NCBI GenBank assembly: GCA_028875335.1
Contig: JAPPEF010000338.1
Location: 1 to 64,000 of the forward strand
Length of the DNA: 64,000 bases
DNA from: Gemmatimonadota bacterium
GTDB taxonomy: Bacteria > Latescibacterota > UBA2968 > UBA8231
Reading direction: 5' to 3'
The notes under the pieces were generated by a model. It was given only the letters and a program-made list of their open reading frames with translations, was not told the DNA's origin and ran no database searches. The translations under genes were made by a program, and so were the position numbers. Positions 37,630 to 46,634 of this stretch are shown here, piece after piece. Numbering within the stretch: the stretch's first letter is position 1; each line of letters begins with the position of its first letter.

Positions 37630-38394
37630 TTAGGGTCCGCGACTGCGAGCTACCATCCAAGCGGCACCAACAGTCGTCAGCACCGTCCAGCCCCCAGTGA
37701 TTAGCAGAGCGTGTACAAACGTCCCATCGGCTATCAGTTGAGTCGGCACCAAGTAGAACGCCTTGCGCAAAACGACCAGCGCGTAGGTCACGGGATTGCA
37801 CTGCATCACCCACTCGAGCCAAGGCGCAGCCCCCTCAATGGGAAAGAGCGCACCGGAAAGAAACCACAAGGGGATGAGAACGACGCTCATCACTGAGTGG
37901 TAGCCTGCCACTGAATCCAACTTCCACGCGACCATGAAGCCCAAACCCGTGAAGCCCATGCCGATCAGCGCGCAGAGGGCCAAAAGTGCCAATATCATCT
38001 CCGCTGCCAAGCTAATGCCGGCCACCGGCGCCAGTAACAAAAATACAGTCACCTGCAAGAGGGCGATGAGCGTTCCGCCGACCAGCTTGCCCAGCGCTAT
38101 ACTCAGACGCGGCACTGGGGCTACCAGCACGCCTTGCAAAAAGCCGACGCTGCGATCTTCGATGAGGGTGATGGTGGAAAAAATCGCCGCAAATAGCAGA
38201 AGCATCAGCACGATGCCCGGATAGAAGAACTCTCCGTAGGTCAACTCACTGCTCCTGCTGATGAAGCTGTCGGCAAAACCCGAGCCCATGAAAAACCACA
38301 GCATCAGCGGCTGCACCAAGCTCCCCAAAAGCCGCGAAGGCTGGCGGAAAAAGCGCAGCACTTCGCGCTGGGCCAGAATCCAGATGCCGGTCAA
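37630..38394 (-). CDS. ABC-2 type transporter permease
   Basis: A 254-residue inner-membrane permease with six hydrophobic segments and the ABC-2 motif near VAWKLDSVAGYHSVMSVVLIP... ending in FLSGALFPIEGAAPWLEWV and NPVTYALVVLRKAF. It pairs with the ATPase encoded just upstream (4-bp ATGA overlap) to form an exporter, probably of a drug, lipid or polysaccharide. The substrate cannot be read from sequence. Confidence 0.9.
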   Translation of the reverse strand: MTGIWILAQREVLRFFRQPSRLLGSLVQPLMLWFFMGSGFADSFISRSSELTYGEFFYPGIVLMLLLFAAIFSTITLIEDRSVGFLQGVLVAPVPRLSIALGKLVGGTLIALLQVTVFLLLAPVAGISLAAEMILALLALCALIGMGFTGLGFMVAWKLDSVAGYHSVMSVVLIPLWFLSGALFPIEGAAPWLEWVMQCNPVTYALVVLRKAFYLVPTQLIADGTFVHALLITGGWTVLTTVGAAWMVARSRGP

Positions 38395-39344
38395 GCGGCG
38401 TTCCCCTCCTCGAGGTGCTGGCCAGTATGGCGCACAAACACATCGTCGAGTGAAGGAGGGGCCAGCGACAGCGAGCGGATCTGGGAGCCAAAGCGTTGGA
38501 ATACCTCGTCGATGCTGATGTCGCTTTTGAGCGGAACGCGCAAGTCTTGATCGACGACTTGGCCCTCTAGGCCCATGGCGCTGCGCAGTGCAGTTTGCAG
38601 CGCGACTGCATCATCACTGCGCAATGTGAGAATTTCGCGCCCCAATTGGCGCTGCAAGGCTCTTGGGGGGCCACAGACGAGTAGCTCCCCTTGGTGTAAA
38701 ATGGCGACTCGGTCCGCGCGCTCGGCCTCGTCTAAGAGATGGGTCGAGGCCACAACCGTGAGCTGTTCATCCGCCCTGAGGGCCTCCACTTGATGCCAGA
38801 ACTCTTGGCGCGCCACTGGATCTAACCCGGCCGTCGGCTCGTCGAGCAAGAGAATGGCCGGTGCTGGCAGTAGCGCTTTGGCCAATTCGACGCGCCGCCG
38901 CATACCCCCAGATAGCTTCTCCGTCCGCTCGTTGCGCCGTTCCCACAAACCGACGGCTTCCAGCAACTGTTGACTGCGCTGGCGCACGACGCGCCGGCCC
39001 ATGCCGTAGAGCAGACCCGCCATTCGCAAATTTTCGCCGACCGTCATTTTACCGTCGAGCGCGGGATTTTGAAAGACGACCCCCAATTGGCGACGCACTG
39101 CAGCCGGGGCTTGCTCCAAGAGCGCACCGCCGACTCGCACCGCACCCGAAGTGGGCACCAGCGCGGTGGTCAGCACGCGCAGGAGGGTGGACTTACCGCT
39201 GCCATTAGGCCCCAACAGGGCCATCGTCTCCCCAGAGTGGATGTCGAGATTGACCTCGTGGAGCGCGCGGCGGCCAGTTTTCTTGCGCGTACCCGCATAG
39301 ACGTGGGAAAGCTGCGAAATGCTGATGATTACTTGGGGGTCCAA
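38391..39344 (-). CDS. ABC transporter ATP-binding protein (DrrA/NatA-like)
   Basis: A 317-residue ATPase. Walker A is GPNGSGKST, the signature is LSGGMRRRVELAKAL, Walker B is ILLLDEPTAGLDP, and the switch His is in ASTHLLDEAE. A C-terminal ~90-residue extension is typical of drug/sodium ABC-2 exporters. The TTG at 39344 is chosen because AGGAGA lies 6 nt upstream and the family begins close to ISISQLSHVY; 38 codons of open frame further upstream have no match. It overlaps its permease gene by 4 bp. Confidence 0.9.
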   Translation of the reverse strand: MDPQVIISISQLSHVYAGTRKKTGRRALHEVNLDIHSGETMALLGPNGSGKSTLLRVLTTALVPTSGAVRVGGALLEQAPAAVRRQLGVVFQNPALDGKMTVGENLRMAGLLYGMGRRVVRQRSQQLLEAVGLWERRNERTEKLSGGMRRRVELAKALLPAPAILLLDEPTAGLDPVARQEFWHQVEALRADEQLTVVASTHLLDEAERADRVAILHQGELLVCGPPRALQRQLGREILTLRSDDAVALQTALRSAMGLEGQVVDQDLRVPLKSDISIDEVFQRFGSQIRSLSLAPPSLDDVFVRHTGQHLEEGNAA

Positions 39345-39451
39345 CGGAAATCTCCTGTAGCCGCTCCGCAAGTTCGAGCGCGGTGGGGCGATAAGACAAA
39401 AGGTTGGGAAAGTAACCGGATTCCCTGCTAGCGTCAAGAAAGCAGCGCAAA

Positions 39452-39480
39452 TTGACACCTGCTTTCTTTTCTTATAGATT
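39452..39480 (+). promoter_or_regulatory. Promoter of mltG-pcrA
   Basis: TTGACA (39452-39457), 17-nt spacer, TAGATT (39475-39480). Confidence 0.65.
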
Positions 39481-39625
39481 TTTGTCCTCAGTCTTGGTTG
39501 TAAAAAAATCCCGATTCATACTTTTGCGCTAGACCTTATGTTCGCGATGTTCGCGGCCCGTATCCTCTATGGATGGGCGCGAAACTCGACACACCCGAAT
39601 TACTTTTTTAAGTAGAGCCGACGGT

Positions 39626-40657
39626 ATGTCAACTAAAGCCAAGTCTGCACGCTGGTTCCGCGCGCTCTTACTCGTCGCGGCTATCGCCTTGGTGGGGACG
39701 GCGTTGCCGCTTGGGGCGTTGTGGTATTTGAACCAACCGACTTACGAATATCCGGCGCGGCAAATTCACATCCCCCAGGGGGCGAGCGCTCGCTGGATCG
39801 GCCAGTTGCTAGAGCGGGAAAACCTAATCCACAACGCACGCGTCTTTGCCTGGACCGTTCGGCTCAAGGGCCTCGGTCATCAGCTCAAAGCCGGCACCTA
39901 TCAGCTCGACGGCACCGGCACGACAGCCGCCATTGCCCAATCCTTGCTCAAGGCCCCCATCCAAACCCAGCCAGCGACGGTCCCCGAGGGCCTCAATCGC
40001 CACCAGATAGCGGCCCAACTCCAAGCCGCAGGTGTAGCCGACTCAGCACGCTTTATCGCCGCCACCGAAGACCCGCGTCTCATCCGCCAGCTCGGCGTGG
40101 CCGCGCCCAGTCTCGAAGGCTACCTCTTCCCCGAGACGTACTTCTTCGACTTAGACGTCGACGAACTCACCATCGCCTCCCTCATGGTCAATCAGTTCCA
40201 CCGCGTATTCGCCGACTCCCTACACCAGCGGCTCGATGAACTTGGCCTCTCGCTGCACGAAGCTGTGACGCTGGCCTCAATCGTCGAGCGCGAAGCTGTG
40301 GCCGTCGAAGAACAGCCCATTATCTCCGGCGTCTTCCAGCGCCGCCTCAAGCTCAACCGCCGCCTCGAATCCTGCGCGACCATCAACTACGCGCTCGGCA
40401 CGAACAAGAAGCGGCTGACCTATGCCGACTTGGAGGTGGATTCGCCCTTTAACACCTATCGCTACCACGGTTTGCCCCCTGGCCCCATCAGCAATCCCGG
40501 CCGCACGGCCCTCTTCGCCGTACTCTACCCCGAGGAAACCGAGTATCTCTACTTCGTCGCTCGCGGCGACGGCACTCACATCTTCAGCCGCACCAACAGA
40601 GAACACGAGCGCGCCAAGCGCCAAGTCAAGCTAGCCCAGCGCATGCAGACGAACTGA
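39626..40657 (+). CDS. mltG: Endolytic peptidoglycan transglycosylase MltG
   Basis: A 343-residue YceG-family lytic transglycosylase that cleaves nascent glycan strands at the inner membrane. One N-terminal membrane helix (ALLLVAAIALVGTALPLGAL) is followed by a LysM-like segment (HIPQGASARWIGQLLERENL). The catalytic domain has GYLFPETYFF, the catalytic Glu in ASIVEREAV, and INYALGTNKKRLTYADLEVD, then SPFNTYRYHGLPPGPISNPG. An in-frame ATG 57 bp upstream is less likely. It is 2 bp from pcrA. Confidence 0.93.
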   Translation: MSTKAKSARWFRALLLVAAIALVGTALPLGALWYLNQPTYEYPARQIHIPQGASARWIGQLLERENLIHNARVFAWTVRLKGLGHQLKAGTYQLDGTGTTAAIAQSLLKAPIQTQPATVPEGLNRHQIAAQLQAAGVADSARFIAATEDPRLIRQLGVAAPSLEGYLFPETYFFDLDVDELTIASLMVNQFHRVFADSLHQRLDELGLSLHEAVTLASIVEREAVAVEEQPIISGVFQRRLKLNRRLESCATINYALGTNKKRLTYADLEVDSPFNTYRYHGLPPGPISNPGRTALFAVLYPEETEYLYFVARGDGTHIFSRTNREHERAKRQVKLAQRMQTN

Positions 40658-40659
40658 GG

Positions 40660-42876
40660 ATGTCCATACTAGACGCCCTCAATCCAGCGCAACGCCGCGC
40701 CGCCGAGGCCCCGGGCGGCCCCCTGTTGATTCTCGCCGGGGCCGGCTCGGGCAAGACCCGCGTACTCACCCATCGCATCGCTTTCCTCATCAAAGAAGTC
40801 GGTGTGCCCCCGTGGCGCATTCTCGCCGCGACCTTTACCAACAAGGCGGCGGGCGAAATGCGCGAGCGCATCGAGCAGCTAGTCGGACCGGCGGCCACCG
40901 AACTATGGATCGGCACCTTCCACTCGATCTGTGCGCGCATCCTGCGCCGCCAAGCCGAAGGGTTTGGTTTAGATCCCAACTTCTCCATCTACGACGAAGA
41001 CGACCGCCGCGCCACCATCCGCCGCGTCCTCAATGCCCACCAAATCGACGAGCGCGAACTCGCGCCGCGCGCTGTCGTCAGCCAGATCAGCCGCGCCAAG
41101 AACGCCATGCTCGACCCGTTGGAATTCGCACACCAAGCGAACGAACACCAACGGCAAATTGCCGAACTCTACGCCGATTACGAGCGCGAACTGCGCCGCA
41201 ACCAAGCTCTTGATTTCGACGACTTGCTCATCGAGGTCGTGCGCCAGTTCGACCGCCACCCAGACATTCTGCAAACCTACCAAGAGCGCTTTGAGCACCT
41301 GCTCGTCGATGAATACCAAGACACGAACCGGCCCCAGTACCTGCTCTGCCGCCAGCTAGCAGCTCACCACCGCAACATCTGCGTGGTCGGAGACGACGAC
41401 CAGTCGATCTACCAATTCCGCGGTGCCGACATCCGCAACATCCTCGACTTTGAGCGCGACTATCCAGATGCCCGTAGCGTGCGGCTGGAGCAAAACTACC
41501 GCTCCACTGGCCGCATCCTCGCCGCGGCCAACGCCGTCATCAGCCACAACCAAGGCCGCAAGGGCAAAGAGCTGTGGACGGACGGCCCCGAAGGAGACCC
41601 AGTCGCGGTCGTCGAATGCGACTCGGACCGCCGCGAGGCTCGCCACGTGGTCGATGCCATTCGCCGCTACGACCGCTTGGGACGCTATGGGCTTGGGGAC
41701 GCCGCGGTACTCTACCGCACTAACGCCCAGTCGCGACCCTTTGAAGAAGAGTTGCAACGCGCCCGTCTTCCCTATGTAATCGTCGGCGGCATCCGTTTTT
41801 ACGACCGCCGCGAAATCCGCGATGTGCTGTCCTATTTGCGCCTGTTGGTCAACCCGGCCGACGACATTGCCCTGCGCCGCATCGTCAATACGCCCCGCCG
41901 CGGCATTGGTGACACCTCTCTCGATCGCCTGCAAGCTTTTGCCCAAACCCAAGGCTGGAGTCTCTCCACTGCACTTGAGCACCTCGACGAGGTACCCAAC
42001 CTCACTGGCCGCGCGCAAAAAAGCCTCGCTGCCTTCGCAGCCCTGATCAGCGAACTGGTGGCCGCTGCCGATGCACTCTCCCTCCCCGAACTGGGCTTTG
42101 CCGTCGTCGAAAAAAGTGGGTACCGCGCCATGCTCGCAGCGGAAAACACCCCAGAAGCCGAGGCGCGCTTGCAGAATCTCGACCAGTTATTAGCCGATAT
42201 GACCGAGTTCGCCGACGCAAACCCAGACTCGACGTTAGCGACCTATCTCGAAGAAAAGTCGCTGCTGACCTCGGCGGACGAAAACGACAGCGACAGCAAC
42301 GCCATTACCTTGATGACCCTGCACAGCGCCAAGGGCTTAGAGTTCCCCTTGGTCTTTGTCTGCGGCCTCGAAGAAAACCTCTTTCCCACGGCGCGGGCCG
42401 TCGACGATCCCGATCCCCAAGCCATCGAGGAGGAACGCCGGCTCTGTTATGTGGGCATGACCCGTGCGCAAGAGCAACTCAGTCTCACCTATGCCCTGCG
42501 TCGCTATGCGTACGGCTCGCTGCTCGCGACCGAACCCTCGCGATTTTTAAGCGAAGTCCCCGCCGAACTGACGACTCAGAACTACGAGTTGGACCGCGGC
42601 TTTGACCGCTCGCGGCAACGCGTCGGCCCGCCGCCCCGCAAAAAGGATCCCCAAGGCGTCCACTACGAGTGGGACGCCGAGCAGTCGCCCGGCTTTGACG
42701 AGTTTGTCGATCAAGACGACTTCCTCGCCGTTGGCCAGTGGGTGCGCCACCCCCAATGGGGGCGCGGCCAAATCGTCAGCCGCGAGGGGCAGGGCGAAAA
42801 GATGAAGCTCTCCATCCGCTTTGGGACGCGGACCAAACGCATCGCCGTCGCGTACGCCCAGCTCGAACCCGCCTAA
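40660..42876 (+). CDS. pcrA: ATP-dependent DNA helicase, UvrD/PcrA type
   Basis: A 738-residue SF1A helicase. Motifs appear in order: Q-motif LNPAQRRAAE, Walker A AGAGSGKTRVLTHR, TFHSICARILRR, Walker B VDEYQDTNRPQ, VGDDDQSIYQFRGA, QNYRSTGRIL, TLHSAKGLEFPLVFVCGLEE and YVGMTRAQEQLSLTYA. The C-terminal Tudor-like domain (VGQWVRHPQWGRGQI) binds RNA polymerase in PcrA. It acts in excision repair, replication restart and removal of RecA. A strong terminator follows and marks the left border of the CRISPR region. Confidence 0.94.
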   Translation: MSILDALNPAQRRAAEAPGGPLLILAGAGSGKTRVLTHRIAFLIKEVGVPPWRILAATFTNKAAGEMRERIEQLVGPAATELWIGTFHSICARILRRQAEGFGLDPNFSIYDEDDRRATIRRVLNAHQIDERELAPRAVVSQISRAKNAMLDPLEFAHQANEHQRQIAELYADYERELRRNQALDFDDLLIEVVRQFDRHPDILQTYQERFEHLLVDEYQDTNRPQYLLCRQLAAHHRNICVVGDDDQSIYQFRGADIRNILDFERDYPDARSVRLEQNYRSTGRILAAANAVISHNQGRKGKELWTDGPEGDPVAVVECDSDRREARHVVDAIRRYDRLGRYGLGDAAVLYRTNAQSRPFEEELQRARLPYVIVGGIRFYDRREIRDVLSYLRLLVNPADDIALRRIVNTPRRGIGDTSLDRLQAFAQTQGWSLSTALEHLDEVPNLTGRAQKSLAAFAALISELVAAADALSLPELGFAVVEKSGYRAMLAAENTPEAEARLQNLDQLLADMTEFADANPDSTLATYLEEKSLLTSADENDSDSNAITLMTLHSAKGLEFPLVFVCGLEENLFPTARAVDDPDPQAIEEERRLCYVGMTRAQEQLSLTYALRRYAYGSLLATEPSRFLSEVPAELTTQNYELDRGFDRSRQRVGPPPRKKDPQGVHYEWDAEQSPGFDEFVDQDDFLAVGQWVRHPQWGRGQIVSREGQGEKMKLSIRFGTRTKRIAVAYAQLEPA

Positions 42877-42926
42877 GGGCAGTGCGTCAGTTTGAAAATA
42901 ATTTTTTAACGAGGGCTGTTTTAAAG

Positions 42927-42963
42927 AAAACCCCCGTGCCGGGAGATTTGGCACGGGGGTTTT
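42927..42963. terminator. Bidirectional rho-independent terminator after pcrA
   Basis: AAAACCCCCGTGCC (42927-42940) pairs with GGCACGGGGGTTTT (42950-42963), loop GGGAGATTT, followed by more T. It also lies downstream of the CRISPR array on the other strand. Bases 42964-43107 between it and the array hold nothing I recognise. Confidence 0.92.
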
Positions 42964-43107
42964 TCGTTTCTCATGGCAACACATCGACTTCGAGACGGGA
43001 CGCTGACGTTGGCGACGACGACGGGGCGGCCATGACTTTCCGGCGGCAGCACTCGCGCTTCTCGCCGAGCTCCCCCCAGTACCCCCGTCTTGTCGATCCC
43101 GAACAGG

Positions 43108-43259
43108 GGACCATCCCCCGCGTAGACGGGGCAACCTACTGGACCTGACAAGCGGTGCCAGTACGCATAGGGCCATCCCCGCGTAGGCGGGGCAACCTTG
43201 TTATTCAGGTCTTTCTCTTCGTCCGTCCAAGGGCCATCCCCGCGCAGGCGGGGCAACCT
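43108..43259 (-). CRISPR. Type I-E CRISPR mini-array, three repeats and two 32-nt spacers
   Basis: Repeats at 43231-43259, 43170-43198 and 43108-43137. On the minus strand they begin AGGTTGCCCCGCCT and end GCGGGGATGGCCC, 29 nt with a GC hairpin, as in type I-E. Spacers (43199-43230, 43138-43169) are each 32 nt. The first repeat in this orientation differs from the second at one base. The last (43108-43137) has one inserted base and two substitutions, as expected for the leader-distal end. Array and cas genes share the minus strand. Confidence 0.93.
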
Positions 43260-43298
43260 CTAACACAAGTAAGTGTATATAAGGAGCTATAACTCACG
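43260..43298 (-). promoter_or_regulatory. CRISPR leader
   Basis: The AT-rich 39 nt between the cas2 remnant stop and the first repeat, with TATATA and the short palindrome ACACTTACTTGTGT. A leader is expected here from the type I-E layout; a distinct promoter is not certain. Confidence 0.5.
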
Positions 43299-43409
43299 TC
43301 AGACGAGTAAAGCACCATCCGACTCATAGAATGACCGTGGAGGCTCTGCCGGCAGCCTGACGCCCTGACCGCCATGTTCGGAGAAATCGCGCCAAGTCAT
43401 AACAATCGA
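43299..43409 (-). pseudogene. cas2: C-terminal remnant of type I-E cas2
   Basis: About 36 codons ending in a TGA just before the leader. They read SIVMTWRDFSEHG ... PPRSFYESDGALLV. E. coli Cas2 ends VVMAWATNTETG ... NRRTPVDLDGLRLV, with V, M, W, E, G, R, D, G, L and V in matching places. The remnant begins ~20 bp after the cas6e stop, exactly where cas1 and cas2 should be. So cas1 and the first ~60 codons of cas2 have been deleted. The alignment is by eye. Confidence 0.65.
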
Positions 43410-43429
43410 ATCTTGGCTGAGGATGATAT

Positions 43430-44188
43430 TTATCCCCAAGTACCTATAGGTGCCAAAAGCAGGCAGCCAAAGCCAAAAGCCGTGTGCCGCCCAATGCCGC
43501 ACATAATGCCTTCGGTAAAGCGCTCTCCGTTGGTTATCTCTAAATTGCCACGAAAAAGAACGTCCGGCCCCTCAATTTCCTGTACGCGCCGATTCCCTCT
43601 AATGATCGGCCGTCTGAGTACGCGTGTCCGTCGCATGGAGACGAGCTGTGCAGCTATCAGGCGAACGCCATGCAAATCAAAGCGTACAGCTAGCCACTCT
43701 CGATAAGCATCCTCTTTTGCCGGCAATCCTTCGGTGCGTTCTTCGGCGCGGCGAGCTGCCCATGCTGCGACATCGACCTCATAGCTGGGTCCGCTACGCC
43801 CGGCACCGCGAGAACGCACAATGGGACGTGTACGCACCTCAAAGCTGAAGCGGGCACCCGTCCGCCAATCTTCTGGCATGGCGCAGGCCTCAATCGTCTG
43901 GAGACCAAGCGCGTCCGCCGATGCACGAATCGGCGGCAGGCCAGCAGCTTCTGTTATGGCTTCGGGCTTTGCCTGAACATAGCCTAGCACGGCTCCTTCC
44001 CCTTCGCGTGGTTGCTGAAAAACGAAGGGCCTAGGCGCGAAGTCGCCTAGCGCTTCCTTTAGCGCTGCATGAAGAGCGTAGCCTAGGTCAGCGTCTCCAC
44101 GTCGGGGAAGGTAGCCCTTCTCGATAGCCCAATGTACGAAGGCCGTCGTGTTGGGATGCAAACGAATAAGCGACAAGGGAGTAGTCAC
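43430..44188 (-). CDS. cas6e: CRISPR RNA endonuclease Cas6e (CasE)
   Basis: A 252-residue crRNA-processing nuclease of type I-E Cascade. The N-terminal ferredoxin-like segment is SLIRLHPNTTAFVHWA and the C-terminal glycine-rich helix is MCGIGRHTAFGFGCLLLAP, the usual G-loop. The GTG at 44188 overlaps the cas5e stop (GTGA) and has GGAGG 8 nt upstream; a longer frame from 44263 lies inside cas5e. It should cut the array transcript at the base of each repeat hairpin. It is the last intact gene before the deleted cas1-cas2. Confidence 0.88.
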   Translation of the reverse strand: MTTPLSLIRLHPNTTAFVHWAIEKGYLPRRGDADLGYALHAALKEALGDFAPRPFVFQQPREGEGAVLGYVQAKPEAITEAAGLPPIRASADALGLQTIEACAMPEDWRTGARFSFEVRTRPIVRSRGAGRSGPSYEVDVAAWAARRAEERTEGLPAKEDAYREWLAVRFDLHGVRLIAAQLVSMRRTRVLRRPIIRGNRRVQEIEGPDVLFRGNLEITNGERFTEGIMCGIGRHTAFGFGCLLLAPIGTWG

Positions 44189-44934
44189 AGCGGATCCTCC
44201 GCAGAGATGGCCAAGCGCCCCTCCAACCAGCGCTGTTCCCCACCATGCACATCGCTTATCCAATTGCGTCTGCCGCTTACTCGCACTTCCCGGTGCTGGT
44301 CCTTGACGAAGGGATGCGGTCTATCGTGAACCGGCGCAAACGCAATGTGATCAACCTGCCTCTGCCGTTGCTTTTTAGCGGCCATCGCTGGAACTTTCGC
44401 GACCGCGTCCAAGGCACTCTCTCCTCTTCCTTGACCGACGAGCAGTGGTGCTGTCGGCAAACACGGCTTGCGGCCGATAAACAGAGGCCTCGCCGGATAG
44501 TCCAATGCTTTAGCGACTTGGTCAAGAGACGGATCACCCTCCGCTGGCTCCAGACGCAGAGCTACGGTAATTACTCGGTCCGTCCAATAGAAGCGATAGC
44601 GGAGGTGCTTGCCCATATAGGTTTTAGCACCGCCATCGCGCCCTTCGGGTTGCCCGTGCGTCGTCCATCCTTTGTCGTTCTTGTTCAAGGCCGCGGCCTG
44701 GAAATCCCTCAGCCTTTCTCCCTCGCAGTCGGCCCGGCAGGCAAACACTAGACGGTCTTGCAGAGCCTGTAAGTCTTCCCTGTCCGTGCGCCGGTATCCG
44801 AGGGCGTTGCCGATCATGCCGACCAATAAAGAGGCACTAGGCCAATCGTCCGTCTCCCCGAAATTGTCGATGACGACTCCGCCAAAACTCATCAGCGGCG
44901 CGTCGAGGCGCAGTATGAGGTGGTCCTTGTTCAT
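44185..44934 (-). CDS. cas5e: Cascade subunit Cas5e (CasD)
   Basis: A 249-residue RAMP protein that caps the 5' handle of the crRNA. It has HLILRLDAPLMSFGGVVIDN, TDDWPSASLLVGMIGNALGY and DLQALQDRLVFACRADCEG, the Cas5e N-terminal pattern, then YRFYWTDRVITVAL and RPLFIGRKPCLPTAPL. It overlaps cas7e by 4 bp (ATGA) and cas6e by 4 bp, so the subunits are translated together. Confidence 0.9.
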   Translation of the reverse strand: MNKDHLILRLDAPLMSFGGVVIDNFGETDDWPSASLLVGMIGNALGYRRTDREDLQALQDRLVFACRADCEGERLRDFQAAALNKNDKGWTTHGQPEGRDGGAKTYMGKHLRYRFYWTDRVITVALRLEPAEGDPSLDQVAKALDYPARPLFIGRKPCLPTAPLLVGQGRGESALDAVAKVPAMAAKKQRQRQVDHIAFAPVHDRPHPFVKDQHREVRVSGRRNWISDVHGGEQRWLEGRLAISAEDPL

Positions 44935-46103
44935 CCAGTCGTTCCCGCGCTGCCACGCACTACATCAGCAGTCCACTGAGCGAGATCATCGAGGTTCTTT
45001 TGGTCGATCTCGGACAGTACGGCATCTGCATCGACGGCTAGTTGACACCGAACTTCGTCACCTCCGTAGGCAGCATCCAAGCTAGCAAGATGTGCGTTCA
45101 TCTGCCCAACCGCCTTTTTGAGCAACCCGTTGGCCCTCACATCAACTGGATCGCGGAAGGCATTAGAGAGAGTACGCGGCTGGCGGGATCCGGCCTCTAT
45201 CAGCATCAATTCGGCCCACGCATAGGGTGCGGTGGAGCCTTTCTTCGCGCCGGGAGAAACTTGAGCAATAAGATGTACCAAGTGCTCGACCACCTGGGCG
45301 GCGATTTCCCTATCTTGTGCGAGATTGGAAACCAGTAGGCCGATGTCCACGACAACATAGCCGTAGTAGAGACCGCTAGTCAGTTCCATATCGAAGATAC
45401 CCGCCGATCCCGAATCGTCTCCCTCAGCTTGGCTTTTCAAGTCATCAACAACGGTCATGTAGTCGAGGTCTCGCTCCAGCTTATGGACAGTGAGGGCGTG
45501 AGCGACGTGAATAGCAGCGTCGGTATTAGCTGCCGGATCGGAAGTAACCATGCGTCCGAATAGTGCCGCACCAAGGCCAGCACCGTCTTTTAGTGCCCGC
45601 AAATTCGCCCGCTGCTCCCTGATTAGGGAGGCCAATTTTTCGCCTGCCTCTTCGGGGGTATCTTCTGCGAGTGCTTGCGCGGCAAGTTCGGCGAGAAACT
45701 CCAGTTCCGACTCACCGAAGTACAGGGCCTGGCGCTTCTTCGGATCGGCCGCATTTTTGGCGTACACTCCCTTGAGCAGTTCCTCCTCGACAGCTTTAGC
45801 GATGTTGTCATCGGTGGGCTGATTTTCGAGTGCCCGCGGCATAATCTTGTTCTCTACGGCGAGCTTGGTGCGGAATCCCATAGGAATTTCAAGGTTTTGC
45901 AGCGCCCACGAATTGTCCACAGCATTTTCGAGGCTATCGGCACCGGCCAAGCGCCAGTGGCGCTTTAGCGACTGAGAGGATACCCGCCCGCGGGTGACCC
46001 CACCGAAAGGTAGGCGCTTGGCCAAGCCAGCATCGTCGCGGTTTAACAAGGCTCCGGGATAGGAAGCAAGCCAGTGGATTTGAATGAATCGAGCTGAGGG
46101 CAT
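44931..46103 (-). CDS. cas7e: Cascade backbone subunit Cas7e (Cse4/CasC)
   Basis: A 390-residue protein that forms the six-copy crRNA-binding backbone. The start FIQIHWLASYPGALLNRDDA and PFGGVTRGRVSSQSLKRHW are Cas7e hallmarks; SGLYYGYVVVDIGLLVSNL and the region near YAWAELMLIEAGSRQPRTL follow. It is slightly longer than the E. coli protein (363). GAGGGG lies 7 nt before the ATG, within the end of cas11. Confidence 0.92.
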   Translation of the reverse strand: MPSARFIQIHWLASYPGALLNRDDAGLAKRLPFGGVTRGRVSSQSLKRHWRLAGADSLENAVDNSWALQNLEIPMGFRTKLAVENKIMPRALENQPTDDNIAKAVEEELLKGVYAKNAADPKKRQALYFGESELEFLAELAAQALAEDTPEEAGEKLASLIREQRANLRALKDGAGLGAALFGRMVTSDPAANTDAAIHVAHALTVHKLERDLDYMTVVDDLKSQAEGDDSGSAGIFDMELTSGLYYGYVVVDIGLLVSNLAQDREIAAQVVEHLVHLIAQVSPGAKKGSTAPYAWAELMLIEAGSRQPRTLSNAFRDPVDVRANGLLKKAVGQMNAHLASLDAAYGGDEVRCQLAVDADAVLSEIDQKNLDDLAQWTADVVRGSAGTTG

Positions 46104-46115
46104 ACTGCGTTCCCC

Positions 46116-46634
46116 TCAATTAGCGGTGGCGCGGGCGTACTCCCGTGCCACTCGGTTGCGAGATTGGTCGGCGCGACTTTCGGCGCGTCCAGTCCAGCGG
46201 GCAATACGAGCCAAGGGTAGCCAATCTATGACCACACCCTTGGCCCCTAAGAATCGGGCGAGCCGTGGTAGCACATTGGCGATTACCTCAAAGTCAGAAG
46301 ACAGCAAGCGGTTGATGCGTTCTTCTGAATACTGCACTTGTGCAAGAACGGAACCTGTGGAGGCACGGTGAGAGTGTTGCCCCCGCGTCAGGGCCAAACA
46401 GTGGATAATCAGCAACCAACGTTGCCGGTCTGCTTCCCCCGTAGGCTCCGCGCCGGCGGAGGCAAGCAGTCGCTCGGCTGCTATTTCGGCGTGGCTAGAC
46501 GGAGTCTGCGGATTCATGCGCCGCAAGACGGCATAATCCCCCATTGAAAATCCATCATTCGCAAGACGGGAAGCGATTTTGGCAAGCCAACCTGCCTCCT
46601 GTTTCCAGATAGGTACTTCATTGTGGTTCGTCAT
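46116..46634 (-). CDS. cas11e: Cascade small subunit Cas11e (Cse2/CasB)
   Basis: A 172-residue helical protein that stabilises target DNA in type I-E Cascade. It has DGFSMGDYAVLRRMNPQTP, LIHCLALTRGQHSH and a basic C-terminus (VIDWLPLARIARWTGRAES). It overlaps the end of cas8e by 17 bp and precedes cas7e by 12 bp, the standard casABC order. Confidence 0.88.
   Translation of the reverse strand: MTNHNEVPIWKQEAGWLAKIASRLANDGFSMGDYAVLRRMNPQTPSSHAEIAAERLLASAGAEPTGEADRQRWLLIIHCLALTRGQHSHRASTGSVLAQVQYSEERINRLLSSDFEVIANVLPRLARFLGAKGVVIDWLPLARIARWTGRAESRADQSRNRVAREYARATAN

Noticed and set aside
43020..43107. Further degenerate repeats beyond the third
   Set aside because: The sequence one spacer length away does not keep the repeat's GC stem or its AGGTTGCCCC end.
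42921..43256. Open frame (111 codons, minus strand) reading through the array, beginning MPRLRGDGPW
   Set aside because: It consists of CRISPR repeats and spacers; such frames are a usual false gene in type I-E arrays.
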